Positions 1 to 6,656 of a DNA stretch of 13,388 bases are shown one piece after another; position 1 is the stretch's first letter; each line of letters opens with the position of its first letter. This stretch comes from Methylocystaceae bacterium UBA5192 (GTDB taxonomy: Bacteria > Pseudomonadota > Alphaproteobacteria > Rhizobiales > Beijerinckiaceae). Made by a program: the position numbers and the translations under genes. Below the pieces are notes generated by a model that worked only from the letters and a program-made list of their open reading frames with translations, did no database searches and was not told the DNA's origin. The DNA lies in assembly GCA_002412985.1 (NCBI GenBank), contig DHWC01000104.1, positions 17,778 through 31,165 of the forward strand, read 5' to 3'.

Positions 1-372
1 AGTATTATAAATATTTTTGCAAGTTGGTGCGCGCCCTGTCGACAAGAGCATCCTATTTTAATGGCTTTGTCTCGCGATCCAGAACTAAGGGCAAATGAGG
101 TAGAAATTTACGGCCTCTCCTACAAAGATGAACCTGAAAACGCCAAAAGTTTTTTGCAAGATGACGGCAATCCCTTCCAAAGAATAGGCGTTGATCCTGC
201 CGGGAGGATCGCCATTGATTTTGGCGTCTATGGCGTACCAGAGACATTTATCATCACAGGAGAGGGAAAAATAAGTTTTAAGTTTATTGGCCCATTAACA
301 TCCTCTGCAATGACGACGGTTCTGATCCCTGAGATTCGTAAAGCGCTAAAATCGAACATCAAGGGGCCTTAA
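1..372 (+). CDS. ccmG: CcmG/DsbE-type thiol:disulfide interchange protein (3' part, cut by window edge)
   Basis: This is a membrane-anchored periplasmic thioredoxin-fold protein of cytochrome c maturation. It is thought to keep apocytochrome haem-binding cysteines, or CcmH, reduced before haem attachment. The frame is open from base 1, upstream of the first ATG at 61. Its first visible residues include the redox site WCAPC (cysteines at visible residues 10 and 13), so the ATG at 61 is not the start. Further on, the YGVPETF segment contains the cis-proline loop typical of CcmG, followed by the final strand and helix. The visible 123 residues compare with about 175-200 for the family, so the signal anchor and first strands lie outside the window. 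The last 14 bases overlap the tail of the convergent TauE-like gene. TlpA or ResA-type thioredoxins are alternatives, but GVPETF favours CcmG. Confidence 0.85.
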   Translation, partial: SIINIFASWCAPCRQEHPILMALSRDPELRANEVEIYGLSYKDEPENAKSFLQDDGNPFQRIGVDPAGRIAIDFGVYGVPETFIITGEGKISFKFIGPLTSSAMTTVLIPEIRKALKSNIKGP

Positions 373-1099
373 TAAATAAGCCGATCGTCAAAGCAACGCC
401 GATAATAATCACGACGATCCGCAATATTTTCTCATCAATAGACTGAAGAAATCGCCCGCCAATAATCCCTCCGATCGTCGCTCCTGAGGCTGTTGCGAGC
501 ATCTGGCTCCAATGAAGATCTGGCGAAAAGAGGAAAATCAAGACTGCAGAGGCGTTCATAACGCCGGCTAAGATATTTTTAGTCGTGCTTGCAACATGAA
601 CGCTTTGTCCCGCCATGGTCAAAGCCGAAACCATTAAAAAACCCGCGCCGCCGCCAAAATAGCCGCCATAAATTGCAATAAGAAATTGCATCAAGGCAGC
701 GCCTCTTGGACTTAAATGCATGTGGGATATTTCTGATTTGCGCAGAAAATTGCCCCAAAAGAAAATGAGCGTCGCAAATAACACTAACCAAGGAACTAAT
801 CCTGCGAAAAGTCCTCGCGGCGTGTTCAGTAAAATAACGGCGCCGATCGCCCCGCCGATAATGCTTAATCCAAAGAGTGTTTGAAGCGTTAATCCGCCGA
901 TGCCCGCCGCGGTTTTTCTTCCTGTCCAGCCAGTGGCGAGCTGAGCTGGAAACAAAGCGACGCAAGAGGTTATATTGGCCGCCAAAGCGTCCATGCCTGT
1001 AAACATCAAAGCTGGCAAAATCAAAAATGAGCCGCCGCCGGCTAAAGCATTTTGCGCCCCGGCCCACATGGCGACAATAAACAACAGAATATAGTTCAT
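359..1099 (-). CDS. TauE/SafE-family membrane permease (putative sulfite/organosulfonate exporter)
   Basis: This is a 246-residue, highly hydrophobic inner-membrane protein with about seven or eight predicted membrane segments. It shows the internal duplication typical of TauE/SafE (DUF81) permeases: a first glycine motif NALAGGGSF near residues 17-25 and a second, GGYFGGGAGF, near 145-154. Family members export sulfite, sulfoacetate or related anions, but most are uncharacterised and the substrate cannot be read from the sequence. The ATG at 1099 puts the glycine motif at its usual distance from the N terminus. No clear Shine-Dalgarno sequence precedes it, so the start is probable rather than certain. 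The gene is convergent with the ccmG-like gene and shares 14 bp with its end. It is divergent from the aas fusion, with about 180 bp between them. No sulfur-metabolism neighbours are present to support a specific substrate. Confidence 0.85.
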   Translation of the reverse strand: MNYILLFIVAMWAGAQNALAGGGSFLILPALMFTGMDALAANITSCVALFPAQLATGWTGRKTAAGIGGLTLQTLFGLSIIGGAIGAVILLNTPRGLFAGLVPWLVLFATLIFFWGNFLRKSEISHMHLSPRGAALMQFLIAIYGGYFGGGAGFLMVSALTMAGQSVHVASTTKNILAGVMNASAVLIFLFSPDLHWSQMLATASGATIGGIIGGRFLQSIDEKILRIVVIIIGVALTIGLFIKAP

Positions 1100-1279
1100 A
1101 CGCGGCTATCGCAGGTCAGGCGGGCGAAGGCAAGATCCGCTAATGCCTTTCTTTACGGGGGCTATTTTCTAGCAATCTAGGCATCACAAGTTTAAAACGA
1201 TGGTTTAAATTTTTCTAAATCCTAATCGTTCCGTTAAGAAATCTGCTATAAACCCTAAGCAGTCTAATTGGATTAAAAG
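1100..1279. other. Divergent intergenic region between the TauE-like gene and aas
   Basis: This gap of 180 bp must carry the promoters of both flanking genes. Visible elements are a TATAAA at 1247-1252 that could be a -10 for the plus-strand gene, without a convincing -35, and a 7-bp direct repeat GTTTAAA at 1190-1196 and 1203-1209 (13-bp period). The two TTAA cores lie 13 bp apart rather than the 11 of a CtrA box. No RNA gene or terminator is visible. Confidence 0.4.
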
Positions 1280-4200
1280 ATGGCGCGCCCCCTACTTCTG
1301 TCACGTCGGTTTTTACCCTTATTTCTTCGACAATTTTTAACAGCTTTTAATGATAACTTTATTAAAAATATTCTCATTCTTCTTATCTTACTACGCCCGC
1401 AACAAGCTGATAGCGCTGCGCTTGTCTCTCTCGCAGGAGCAATTTTTATTGTTCCCTTTTTCTTGTTTTCCGCTCTTGGCGGCGAACTGGCCGATAAATA
1501 TGACAAAGCGCTTGTTATTCGTTGGCTCAGCATCATCGAATTTGGCGGCGCTAGTCTCGCCGCTATAGGTTTATTCTATGAAAATACCTCGATACTGTTT
1601 ATTGCTTTATTTTATTTCGGCGTCACCGCCGCGCTTTTTGGTCCTGCAAAATATGGCGTTTTACCAGATCACTTAACACAGGAAGAATTGCCTAGTGGCA
1701 ATGCCTATGTCGAAAGCGCGACGTTTCTTGCTATCCTGTCTGGCGCAATTGCAGGCGGTTTCGCCATTCAATCAAGCAATCGGCTCGCTTATGCTGGCGC
1801 TCTAATTATAATTTGGCTTTGCAGTGTAATTGCTGCGCGCTTCATTCCAAAAACAGCCCCCGCCGCACCAACGCTGAAAGTTGACTTAAATATTTTTCGC
1901 TCAACATATCGCCTCCTAAAACTCCTTCGCGCCAATGAGACCCTGAGAAGATTAACTGTTATCACCAGTATGTTTTGGCTATTTGGCGCAATCGCAATGG
2001 CGCTCATGCCCACAGTTGTTACGCAGCAATTACATGGCAGCGAAAATATTGTTACGCTACACCTTACTGTTTTCGCCATTGCAATCGCATTAGGATCTTG
2101 CGCAGCGGTCTTTCTTTTAAAAGGCCGAATTGTCTTATTGCCAACAGTCGCTGGGGCATTACTCATCGCAACCGCCGCGACAGATCTTGGCTGCGTTCTT
2201 TATTTTCAACAAAGATCGCTAATCATTTCGCAACAACTCGACATATCGTCTTATTTTGCTCAACAAGGCGCAAGCCGTGCAACAATAGATTTTGCTCTCT
2301 TTGCGTTTTCTGGCGGCTTAATGATTGTGCCGGCATTTGCAGCGATTCAAGCGCTCAGCCCCCTATTTGAACGCGCGAGAATGATTGCGGCAGTCAATGT
2401 GCATAATGCCGCCTTCATGGCGATCGGCGGCGTGATCGTGGCTTATCTGCAAAATTTAGGCCTATCCTTCGCACATCTCCTATGGATTACAGCGCTCCTT
2501 GCTTTCTGCAGCGCGGTATGGATTTTAAAAAAATTAATTGAAAATCCTTTTTCTGATTTTCTTTCAATATTTTTTCGCGCCTTCTATCGGCTCGAAGTAA
2601 GGGGCTTAGAAAATTTCCAAAAGGCGGGACGCAATCCGATTATCGCTCTTAATCATATTAGCTTTTTAGACGCTGCCGCGATCCTCTCTATTCTGCCAAT
2701 GAAGCCAGTTTTTGCAATTGATTACGCTATTTCTCAAAAATGGTGGGTAAAGCCGTTCCTGCGCTTCGCGCATGTCATGCCGTTAGATCCAACCAAGCCC
2801 TTTGCAATTCGTACGCTGGTTGCGGCCGTAAAATCAGGAAAAGCGCTAGTGATTTTTCCAGAAGGCCGCTTGACTGTTACCGGCAGTCTTATGAAAATTT
2901 ATGATGGCGCTGGCTTAATCGCAGATAAAACCGCAGCCACAATTATACCTGTGCGCATTGAAGGACCAGAGTCGACAATTTTCTCTCGATTGACGCCTCA
3001 ACAGGCGCGGCGACGCTGGTTCCCAAAGGTCACGCTGACTATTCTTGAGCCAACGCAATTAAGCATTCACAATGAATTAAAGGGCCGGAAACGTCGTGAG
3101 GCGGCTGGCGCATTACTCTATCAGATTATGTCTGATTTAGTTTTTCGCACATCTAAGGTAGACGAAACGCTGTTTGACGCAGTCGTTGGCGCATCTAAAA
3201 AACACGGCCCTTCGCGCACAGCGCTAGAGGATCCAAGCGCCGGCGCGTTAACATATCGGGCCTTATTAACTGGCGTCCGATTGCTTGCTCTAAAATTAAC
3301 GAACTACGGCCGACCACGCGAAGCTATTGGCGTCATGCTGCCTAATGCAAATGCAGCCGGGGTTACATTCTTCGCGCTGCTCTCTGCAGGCCGAACGCCC
3401 GCCATGATCAATTTTACCTCCGGCGCCACAAATATTCTTTCCGGATGCAAAGCTAGCGAGATAAAAATAATTCTGACATCGCGTCATTTTATTAATAAGG
3501 CAAAACTAACAAAATTAGTTGAAGCGCTTAGTCAGGAAATTACCCTCGTCTATCTAGAAGATATAAAATCTCAACTAACGATTATGGAAAAGATTGCCGC
3601 CTTTTTATTGGCCCATCAGGCCGTCGTTCCATCAGCGCCAGAGGACATCGCAGCAATTCTCTTTACTTCTGGCTCAGAAGGCGCACCAAAAGGCGTGGCG
3701 CTTTCGCACAAAAATATCCTCGTAAACGCCGCTCAGGCTGCTGCGCGTATAGACTTCGGTCGAACAGACAAAGTGTTTAATGTGCTACCAGTCTTTCATT
3801 GTTTTGGTTTGTCCATTGGACTAATCTTACCGTTGATTTCCGGCGTTCCTGTTTATCTCTATCCCTCGCCCTTACACTATCGATTGGTCCCTGAACTTAT
3901 TTACGGCGTTAATGCGACGATACTTTTTGGAACAGATACATTTTTAGCTGGCTACGCGCGTATGGCGAGCGCCTATGATTTTAGATCCATACGTTATGTT
4001 GTCGCAGGCGCTGAACCCTTAAAAAAAACGACGCGCGATATTTGGAGCGAAAAATTTGGCGTGCGTATCTTTGAAGGATATGGCGTAACGGAGACAGCGC
4101 CCGTCTTGGCGCTTAATACCCCCATGTTCAACAAATTTGGCACTGTGGGCCAATTAATGCCCGGTGTAGATTACAGACTTGAACCCATGGCTGGCATTGA

Positions 4201-4729
4201 TCACGGCGGTCGTCTTTTAGTGCGTGGGCCCAACGTCATGCTGGGCTACTTAAAAGCGGATCTGCCTGGAATTATTCAGCCGCCGCCTGATGGCTGGCAT
4301 GATACAGGCGATATTGTCGTCATAGATGAAGAAGGTTTTGTAACGATAAAAGGCCGCGCCAAAAGATTTGCAAAAATTGGCGGAGAAATGGTCTCGCTTG
4401 CCGCAATCGAACAACTAGCTGCCGAGTTATGGCCAAAAGCCTTATCGGCGGCGGCGACTGACAGTGATAATCGTAAAGGCGAGCGCGTCATTCTCCTTTC
4501 GGAGGAAAAAAACGCAAATCGCGCAGATTTCATGATTTTCGCTAAAGAAAAAGGCGCAAGCGACCTCATGATTCCTGCGGAAGTCATGACCGTTGAAACA
4601 ATGCCGCTGCTAGGATCGGGTAAAATTGATTTTGCCGCTGTCGCACAATTAGCTCGGGCGCGAGAACGCGGCCTTCCTGCAAAACAACTCAAATCCAACG
4701 GCTCCCAGGGCCGGATTGAAGGCGCTTAA
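1280..4729 (+). CDS. aas: LplT-Aas fusion: lysophospholipid MFS transporter / 2-acyl-GPE acyltransferase / acyl-ACP synthetase
   Basis: This 1149-residue three-domain inner-membrane protein should import and re-acylate lysophospholipids. Residues ~10-420 form an LplT-like MFS transporter with about twelve hydrophobic segments. Residues ~430-620 form a PlsC-type acyltransferase with the HX4D catalytic motif (H459, D464) and FPEGR at 526-530. Residues ~640-1125 form an AMP-binding acyl-ACP synthetase with the P-loop TSGSEGAPKG near 796-805, GYGVTETAP near 933-941, DTGD at 1008-1011 and the C-terminal lysine K1115 in GSGKID. In E. coli the transporter (LplT) and enzyme (Aas) are separate proteins; here they form one chain, as annotated in many Rhizobiales. 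The ATG at 1280 has only a weak purine-rich run upstream. All key motifs are intact. The stop codon lies inside the left arm of an inverted repeat that may terminate transcription. The domain assignment is firm; the physiological substrate is inferred from the family. Confidence 0.92.
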   Translation: MARPLLLSRRFLPLFLRQFLTAFNDNFIKNILILLILLRPQQADSAALVSLAGAIFIVPFFLFSALGGELADKYDKALVIRWLSIIEFGGASLAAIGLFYENTSILFIALFYFGVTAALFGPAKYGVLPDHLTQEELPSGNAYVESATFLAILSGAIAGGFAIQSSNRLAYAGALIIIWLCSVIAARFIPKTAPAAPTLKVDLNIFRSTYRLLKLLRANETLRRLTVITSMFWLFGAIAMALMPTVVTQQLHGSENIVTLHLTVFAIAIALGSCAAVFLLKGRIVLLPTVAGALLIATAATDLGCVLYFQQRSLIISQQLDISSYFAQQGASRATIDFALFAFSGGLMIVPAFAAIQALSPLFERARMIAAVNVHNAAFMAIGGVIVAYLQNLGLSFAHLLWITALLAFCSAVWILKKLIENPFSDFLSIFFRAFYRLEVRGLENFQKAGRNPIIALNHISFLDAAAILSILPMKPVFAIDYAISQKWWVKPFLRFAHVMPLDPTKPFAIRTLVAAVKSGKALVIFPEGRLTVTGSLMKIYDGAGLIADKTAATIIPVRIEGPESTIFSRLTPQQARRRWFPKVTLTILEPTQLSIHNELKGRKRREAAGALLYQIMSDLVFRTSKVDETLFDAVVGASKKHGPSRTALEDPSAGALTYRALLTGVRLLALKLTNYGRPREAIGVMLPNANAAGVTFFALLSAGRTPAMINFTSGATNILSGCKASEIKIILTSRHFINKAKLTKLVEALSQEITLVYLEDIKSQLTIMEKIAAFLLAHQAVVPSAPEDIAAILFTSGSEGAPKGVALSHKNILVNAAQAAARIDFGRTDKVFNVLPVFHCFGLSIGLILPLISGVPVYLYPSPLHYRLVPELIYGVNATILFGTDTFLAGYARMASAYDFRSIRYVVAGAEPLKKTTRDIWSEKFGVRIFEGYGVTETAPVLALNTPMFNKFGTVGQLMPGVDYRLEPMAGIDHGGRLLVRGPNVMLGYLKADLPGIIQPPPDGWHDTGDIVVIDEEGFVTIKGRAKRFAKIGGEMVSLAAIEQLAAELWPKALSAAATDSDNRKGERVILLSEEKNANRADFMIFAKEKGASDLMIPAEVMTVETMPLLGSGKIDFAAVAQLARARERGLPAKQLKSNGSQGRIEGA

Positions 4730-4757
4730 ATCCAGCCATTTGATGCGTAAGCGCCTT
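4719..4757 (+). terminator. Possible terminator hairpin overlapping the aas stop codon
   Basis: AAGGCGCTTA at 4719-4728 and TAAGCGCCTT at 4748-4757 are perfect 10-bp inverted arms around a 19-nt loop. The left arm includes most of the stop codon. Only a short, interrupted T-rich stretch follows, so intrinsic termination is plausible but not certain. Confidence 0.4.
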
Positions 4758-4979
4758 TAATTGCTTTCCTATTGCAATCGCTGAGACTGCCGACGAGCCG
4801 CGCCTTTTTCTCAAGAATTGCCGCCTTAAGCCAAAAGCGCGCAAAATAAGGAATTCTGTTTAAAAAATTGTCATGATTGACGCAGAAAGTCGCAAAGTCG
4901 ACTGCTGGGGTTGATTATGATGGTCACTCTTGCTTTATCGCAGCGCAATAGGTCTTTTCTTGCAGGAGATAAACAATAA
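4730..4979 (+). other. Intergenic leader region of the homospermidine synthase gene
   Basis: This 250-bp gap holds the hairpin right arm described separately, a TTGACG at 4877-4882 without a matching -10, and a tandem 8-bp near-repeat (AAAGTCGC then AAAGTCGA) around 4887-4903 that ends in a small AGTCGACT palindrome. A 20-codon reading frame runs from ATG at 4917 to TAA at 4977-4979 and abuts the hss start in the same frame. No promoter can be placed with confidence. Confidence 0.35.
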
Positions 4980-6413
4980 ATGTCCGTATGGCCCGTCTAT
5001 GGTAAAATCACTGGCCCAATTATTTTAATTGGCTTTGGCTCAATTGGCCGTGGCATCCTGCCGCTCATTGAACGGCATTTTAACTTTGATAAAAGCCGCT
5101 TCACAGTCATAGACCCGGTTGATACGCACCGTCGCTTGTTAGATGAGCGTGGAATTGCCTTCCTGAAAGAAAAGCTTACGCCTGAAAATTACCGCGAGGT
5201 GCTCACTCCCTTGATTAACGAAGGAGGCGGACAAGCTTTTATCGTTAACTTATCGGTTGATGTTTCTTCGCTTGCAATTATGAAACTCGCGCGTGAACTC
5301 AACGCGCTTTATGTTGACACGGTCGTTGAACCTTGGCCAGGTTTTTATTTTGATAAAAATTTAAGTAATGACGCGCGTACGAATTATGCTTTGCGAGAAA
5401 CGATTCTTGCAGAACGGCGTAAAGCGCCTGGGGGCTCTACTGCTGTTTCTTGCGTTGGCGCCAATCCAGGAATGGTCTCTTGGTTTGTCAAACAAGCGCT
5501 AATTGATATTGCGCGCGATACTGGAAAGTTTGAACAGGAACCCCAGACGCGTGAGGCATGGGCCAAACTTGCCCAGAAACTTGGCGTAAAAGGCATCCAT
5601 ATCGCTGAACGCGATACGCAACGCGCACGCAATCCAAAACCTCGAAATGTTTTTGTCAATACATGGTCTGTTGAAGGTTTTGTTTCTGAAGGCTTGCAAC
5701 CCGCAGAACTTGGCTGGGGCACCCATGAAAAAACCTTACCTGATATTGGACGCACCCATCAAACAGGATGTGGCGCCGCTATTTATCTTCTGACGCCAGG
5801 CGCCAATACGCGCGTGCGTTCATGGACCCCAACGCCTGGGCCACAATATGGGTTTCTTGTCACCCACAATGAATCAATTTCTATCGCAGATTATCTCACG
5901 CTGCGGGATCAAGACGGTCAAGCGATCTATCGACCAACCTGTCATTATGCATATCATCCAGCTGATGACGCTGTTTTATCTCTTCATGAAATGTTTGGCG
6001 CCAATGGAAAAATGCAATCCAGTTGGACAATCCTCGATGAACACGAGATCGTAGATGGCGTCGACGAATTGGGCGTTTTACTTTTCGGCCATGAGAAGAA
6101 CGCCTATTGGTATGGTTCGCAGCTTTCAATCGAAGAAACTCGAGATCTGGCGCCATATCAAAACGCCACCGGCCTCCAGGTCTCCTCAGCAGCCTTGGCC
6201 GGAATGGTCTGGGCTTTGGAAAACCCGCAAGCTGGGATCGTTGAGGCGGATGAAATTGATTTTAAGCGTTGCCTGGAAGTCCAACGGCCCTACCTTGGGC
6301 CAGTGGTAGGCGTTTACACCCAATGGACGCCTTTGGACGGAAGACCTGGCCTCTTTCCAGAAGATATTGACGCCACAGACCCCTGGCAATTCAAGAATAT
6401 CCTCGTCAATTAA
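4980..6413 (+). CDS. hss: Homospermidine synthase (bacterial, NAD-dependent)
   Basis: This cytosolic enzyme makes sym-homospermidine from two putrescines, or from spermidine and putrescine, using NAD+ as a recycled hydride carrier. The 477-residue length matches the Blastochloris viridis enzyme (about 476). A Rossmann nucleotide site, GFGSIGRG, lies at residues 18-25. The active-site tunnel residues I recall for the Blastochloris enzyme fall at the same numbers: D94, E117 (in VEPWPG), W229 (in NTWS, the cation-pi tryptophan) and E237. The motif ANPGMVS near 161-167 is also typical. The ATG at 4980 follows an AGGAGA at 4964-4969, about ten bases upstream. An in-frame TAA directly precedes it, so the frame cannot start earlier. 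The gene appears monocistronic: a small hairpin follows its stop, and the next gene has its own promoter. Homospermidine is a major polyamine in many Alphaproteobacteria. Confidence 0.95.
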   Translation: MSVWPVYGKITGPIILIGFGSIGRGILPLIERHFNFDKSRFTVIDPVDTHRRLLDERGIAFLKEKLTPENYREVLTPLINEGGGQAFIVNLSVDVSSLAIMKLARELNALYVDTVVEPWPGFYFDKNLSNDARTNYALRETILAERRKAPGGSTAVSCVGANPGMVSWFVKQALIDIARDTGKFEQEPQTREAWAKLAQKLGVKGIHIAERDTQRARNPKPRNVFVNTWSVEGFVSEGLQPAELGWGTHEKTLPDIGRTHQTGCGAAIYLLTPGANTRVRSWTPTPGPQYGFLVTHNESISIADYLTLRDQDGQAIYRPTCHYAYHPADDAVLSLHEMFGANGKMQSSWTILDEHEIVDGVDELGVLLFGHEKNAYWYGSQLSIEETRDLAPYQNATGLQVSSAALAGMVWALENPQAGIVEADEIDFKRCLEVQRPYLGPVVGVYTQWTPLDGRPGLFPEDIDATDPWQFKNILVN

Positions 6414-6417
6414 CTTC

Positions 6418-6433
6418 AGCGCCTCAGGGCGCT
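6418..6433 (+). terminator. Small hairpin just after the hss stop codon
   Basis: AGCGCC (6418-6423) and GGCGCT (6428-6433) form a 6-bp GC-rich stem with a TCAG loop four bases after the hss stop. Only a TTGTT follows rather than a full T-tract, so it could be a weak terminator or an mRNA 3'-end stabiliser. Confidence 0.4.
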
Positions 6434-6479
6434 TGTTAGACTGGAAAATCAGCTCCATCGCCAATTTTAATTGGACCTC

Positions 6480-6507
6480 TTGACGCGCGGTCAAATGTTC
6501 TACTAAT
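6480..6507 (+). promoter_or_regulatory. Probable sigma-70-type promoter of the radical SAM gene
   Basis: CTTGACG at 6479-6485 matches the alphaproteobacterial -35 consensus. It is followed after 16 bases by ACTAAT at 6502-6507 (or CTAATG with 17 bases), a four-of-six match to TATAAT. The putative -10 coincides exactly with the spacer of the first LexA box, so repressor binding would block RNA polymerase. A transcript would start near 6514, leaving a leader of about 140 nt. Confidence 0.6.
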
Positions 6508-6511
6508 GTTC
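6497..6511 (+). promoter_or_regulatory. LexA (SOS) box 1, GTTC-N7-GTTC
   Basis: GTTC at 6497-6500 and GTTC at 6508-6511 are separated by exactly seven bases. This is the direct-repeat operator established for LexA in Alphaproteobacteria. The intervening TACTAAT contains the probable -10 element. Confidence 0.8.
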
Positions 6512-6514
6512 TTT

Positions 6515-6529
6515 GTTCGCCTTATGTTC
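6515..6529 (+). promoter_or_regulatory. LexA (SOS) box 2, GTTC-N7-GTTC
   Basis: GTTC at 6515-6518 and at 6526-6529 again have the exact seven-base spacing. This box begins three bases after box 1 ends and would cover the transcription start. Two perfect adjacent copies are very unlikely by chance and suggest tight LexA control of the rightward transcript. Confidence 0.8.
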
Positions 6530-6598
6530 AGGTTGTTTAGCCTGCGCTTCGGGTCCCCCGCATTACGCGCGTTTTGGTCAGCGTAGCGTATGGATAAT

Positions 6599-6643
6599 CA
6601 TGGGGGAGACAGCGCAATAGCGCTAACTCCCCCATGTGATTTT
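6599..6643 (+). promoter_or_regulatory. Strong leader hairpin ending in four Ts: attenuator or terminator candidate
   Basis: CATGGGGGAG (6599-6608) pairs perfectly with CTCCCCCATG (6627-6636). Inside, AGCGC (6611-6615) pairs with GCGCT (6620-6624) around an AATA loop, leaving a 2x2 internal loop. TGATTTT follows at 6637-6643. The next bases, GGAG at 6644-6647, are the ribosome-binding site of the radical SAM gene. The hairpin therefore sits between an SOS promoter and its gene and may attenuate transcription or affect initiation. The upstream TCCCCC at 6554-6559 could pair instead with GGGGGA at 6602-6607, giving a rival fold. Confidence 0.55.
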
Positions 6644-6656
6644 GGAGTAGGTCGGC

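Noticed and set aside
61..372. Small 103-residue protein starting at the ATG at 61
   Set aside because: The frame is open to base 1 and the upstream part encodes the WCAPC redox site, so 61 is internal to a truncated ccmG-like gene.
579..1067. 162-codon minus-strand frame rich in arginine
   Set aside because: It lies wholly within the TauE-like gene in another frame, and its composition is that of a shadow frame.
1190..1209. Pair of TTAA cores as a CtrA-binding site
   Set aside because: The cores are 13 bp apart; a CtrA box needs TTAA-N7-TTAA (11 bp).
4276..4698. 140-codon minus-strand frame
   Set aside because: It is antisense to the conserved synthetase domain of the aas fusion, with no recognisable motif.
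6530..6643. Known small RNA such as 4.5S, 6S or tmRNA
   Set aside because: No SRP tetraloop motif, 6S-like bulged helix or tRNA-like ends are visible; the region is better described as a structured leader.
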